Source: Crambe crambe
Taxonomy: Eukaryota > Porifera > Demospongiae > Poecilosclerida > Crambeidae
DNA length: 64,000 bases
Assembly: GCA_963924555.1 (NCBI GenBank)
Contig: OZ004587.1
Span: forward strand, 3,534,001 to 3,598,000
Direction of reading: 5' to 3'
Below, in pieces: positions 62,735 to 64,000 of this stretch. The number at the start of each line of letters is the position of its first letter. Position 1 is the stretch's first letter. The notes below the pieces were generated by a model. The model was not told the origin of the DNA and searched no databases. It saw nothing but the letters and a program-made list of their open reading frames with translations. The translations under genes were made by a program, and so were the position numbers.

Positions 62735-64000
62735 TGTAGCTATTGTGATTGGGTTTGAACAAAACTATACTGTGTTTGAGTCGAGTGAAGGACTGGAAAT
62801 TTGTTTGAGATTTTTTAATCCTCCAGTGCATGAGCTTGGACGATCCTTACTTGAAATTCATATTCTATATGAGTCTGTGAATGGAAGTGCATGTAAGTAT
62901 CAGGGGTGGAGGCTTACTTTGTGTATTGTAGGCCCAATTCCTAAAAGCAACTTGGGTTGTTTTTTTATGTTTGATGTTCAGGTATGCCACAATAAGTGTG
63001 ACATAAAATGATCATATTTTCCTTTTCCTTTCCAGATATTGACGAAGATTATGTCCCTATTCCTGGTACATTAATAGTATTGAATGATCTTCAACCTTAC
63101 AAATGCTTCAATGTGACAATAGTCAATGATGATTATATTGAGAAGCCTAAATATTTCAGTGTGAGCATTATCAGATATGAGCTGTTGACTTCATCAATAC
63201 ACTTTGATCCACTCAAGAAAATAGAACTGAATTTAAGCTCTACTGAAATCACCATTGAAGATGATGATGGTATGCAGGAGTGTCTTTTATTGTCTGTTTA
63301 TTTTTATTTGTGTGTGTGTGCTCTTCAGAAACAAATGTGGATTTTTTACTGGTAGAGTACTTGGTAGAAGAGTCTATGGAGGGTGTACTTGTCACTTTGA
63401 AGGAAACAGGTGCAATACCAGCACATGATATAGTTATCAGCGTATCAACATGTGATGGAACTGCTCAAGGTAGAGGACAAATTATGACAGTATCATTTAT
63501 AGTCAATAAAGTAACATTTGATCTTTAATTGTCAGATAGGCTACATATTACATAATGTGGTTGTAAAATTTAATCATGATGTTTTGCAGGGGGTGTGGAC
63601 TACACTGTCATTTCTGACAAACTACTTACCTTCAATGCTGAAGAAACTAAGGCAGATATTTTGATCAATATAACGGATGACTTATTATACGAGCATGATG
63701 AAAACTTTTTTTTAAAGCTGATTTTGAGATCTGATGAACTCCCAGGATTGAATCTTCCAGACAATGTCACCATCACCATCATTGATGATGATAGTATGAG
63801 GACAAATAAATATGTAGCTATACTTGTTTTGTCTACATGTCTGTAAAGAGTGAGAAAATTGGTAGGAGTGTGAGTTATAACTATGATGATCAGAAAGAAG
63901 TTATAATAGCTTAGTAATAATTATTTTTATCTAGATGTAAAGGCAAACTTGAATGGACGATTTATTGCAGACCACTCACTGCTGTACTTTGATGAGATAG
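57978..64000 (+). CDS. Second secreted Calx-beta protein: signal peptide, jelly-roll/reelin-like region, EGF, cbEGF, Cys-rich module, Calx-beta repeats (3' end beyond window)
   Basis: Exons 57978-58138, 58285-58734, 59077-59261, 59684-59812, 60009-60152, 60265-60459, 60514-60663, 60720-60932, 60990-61211, 61778-62002, 62195-62587, 62740-62892, 63036-63269, 63329-63469, 63590-63793 and 63935->64000. The first two introns are phase 2 and the rest phase 1. The start gives a signal peptide (MVSFLVYYFITPQQCFA). Next comes a beta-rich region with FEDVRIRWLQ, PVWSIDNITVV and EDFESYPIG, resembling reelin subrepeats. Then an EGF-like module (DECPLNECRHD), a Ca-binding EGF (DIDECEEGSHSCNPTMECVN), a Cys-rich module (CCVENHHALSFKV, CYTCI), and about five Calx-beta units ending in DDDG-type loops (VTVMIQDDDG, ITIEDDDG, VTITIIDDDS). 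No membrane segment is seen yet. Probably a secreted, Ca2+-dependent matrix or adhesion protein, and a partner or paralogue of the minus-strand gene. Confidence 0.85.
58788..58946. mobile_element. 159-bp pogo-like MITE with TA duplication
   Basis: Perfect 12-bp inverted ends CAGTGGAACCTG / CAGGTTCCACTG, flanked by TA on both sides (58786-58787, 58947-58948). No coding capacity. It lies in the intron between the second and third exons of the plus-strand Calx-beta gene. The ends resemble but differ from those of the element at 49310. Confidence 0.85.
61212..61777 (+). other. Intron with an ambiguous exon (61649-61777)
   Basis: An AG at 61648 opens a frame that matches the flanking phase (GSRLDVQGLVPLATSHNC) and runs into the next exon's frame, but TAG at 61756-61758 interrupts it. 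Skipping it and joining 61211 to 61778 keeps phase 1 and gives a normal Calx-beta unit, so I treat it as intron. A duplicated 60-bp word (TTATTGTTATGTTATCCATG, then AATATAAACCTGCATAGTAG) occurs at about 61238 and 61308. Confidence 0.5.
62690..62732. repeat. (ATT)n microsatellite
   Basis: About 14 ATT units in the intron immediately before the acceptor at 62739. The proximity could influence splice-site use. Confidence 0.9.

Overview
This window looks like a compact animal nuclear genome. It has many short GT-AG introns, animal-specific families (MELK kinase, TRIM proteins, an IRS/DOK-type docking adaptor), secreted Calx-beta genes built from phase-1 exons, and dense fossil DNA transposons. 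The Calx-beta, SRCR, IgGFc-binding and EGF repertoire together with the intron compactness best fits a sponge (a demosponge such as Amphimedon). That is an inference from gene content, not a database match.

Left to right. 1-7663 (minus): a PH + PTB docking adaptor with a long phosphotyrosine-rich tail, running off the left edge. 8829-15515 (plus): a complete 22-exon MELK kinase. 15774-16826 (minus): a three-exon cupin protein, head-to-head with an intronless TRIM-type RING protein (16857-18770, plus). 18811-23986: a 193-bp tandem duplication and a large decayed transposon with inverted ends, carrying nested foldback elements. 24350-28305 (plus): an unusual gene combining a zinc-finger-like exon, a UBX domain and a HECT ubiquitin-ligase domain. 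29035-31192: a truncated DDE integrase (minus) abutting a 5'-truncated TRIM-NHL copy (plus) with two in-frame stops. 31842-57529 (minus): a giant 39-exon secreted protein of about 2,613 aa with signal peptide, Cys-rich exon, IgGFc-binding domain, 15 Calx-beta domains, two FN3 domains and a C-terminal SRCR. 57978-64000 (plus): a second, divergent Calx-beta gene with signal peptide, jelly-roll/reelin-like region, two EGF modules, the same type of Cys-rich exon and Calx-beta repeats, running off the right edge.

The most interesting part is the head-to-head pair of secreted Calx-beta proteins. They share a double-Cys module, nearly all their introns are phase 1, and one has an internal four-domain block duplication. 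By domain logic they are large Ca2+-binding extracellular adhesion, matrix or recognition proteins, reminiscent of but not identical to sponge aggregation factors. A second theme is ubiquitin ligases: a TRIM with a MIB/HERC2-like domain in place of NHL, a UBX-HECT protein and a TRIM-NHL relic lie within about 15 kb. Exons were assembled by hand from splice sites and frame phase; each would need transcript support.
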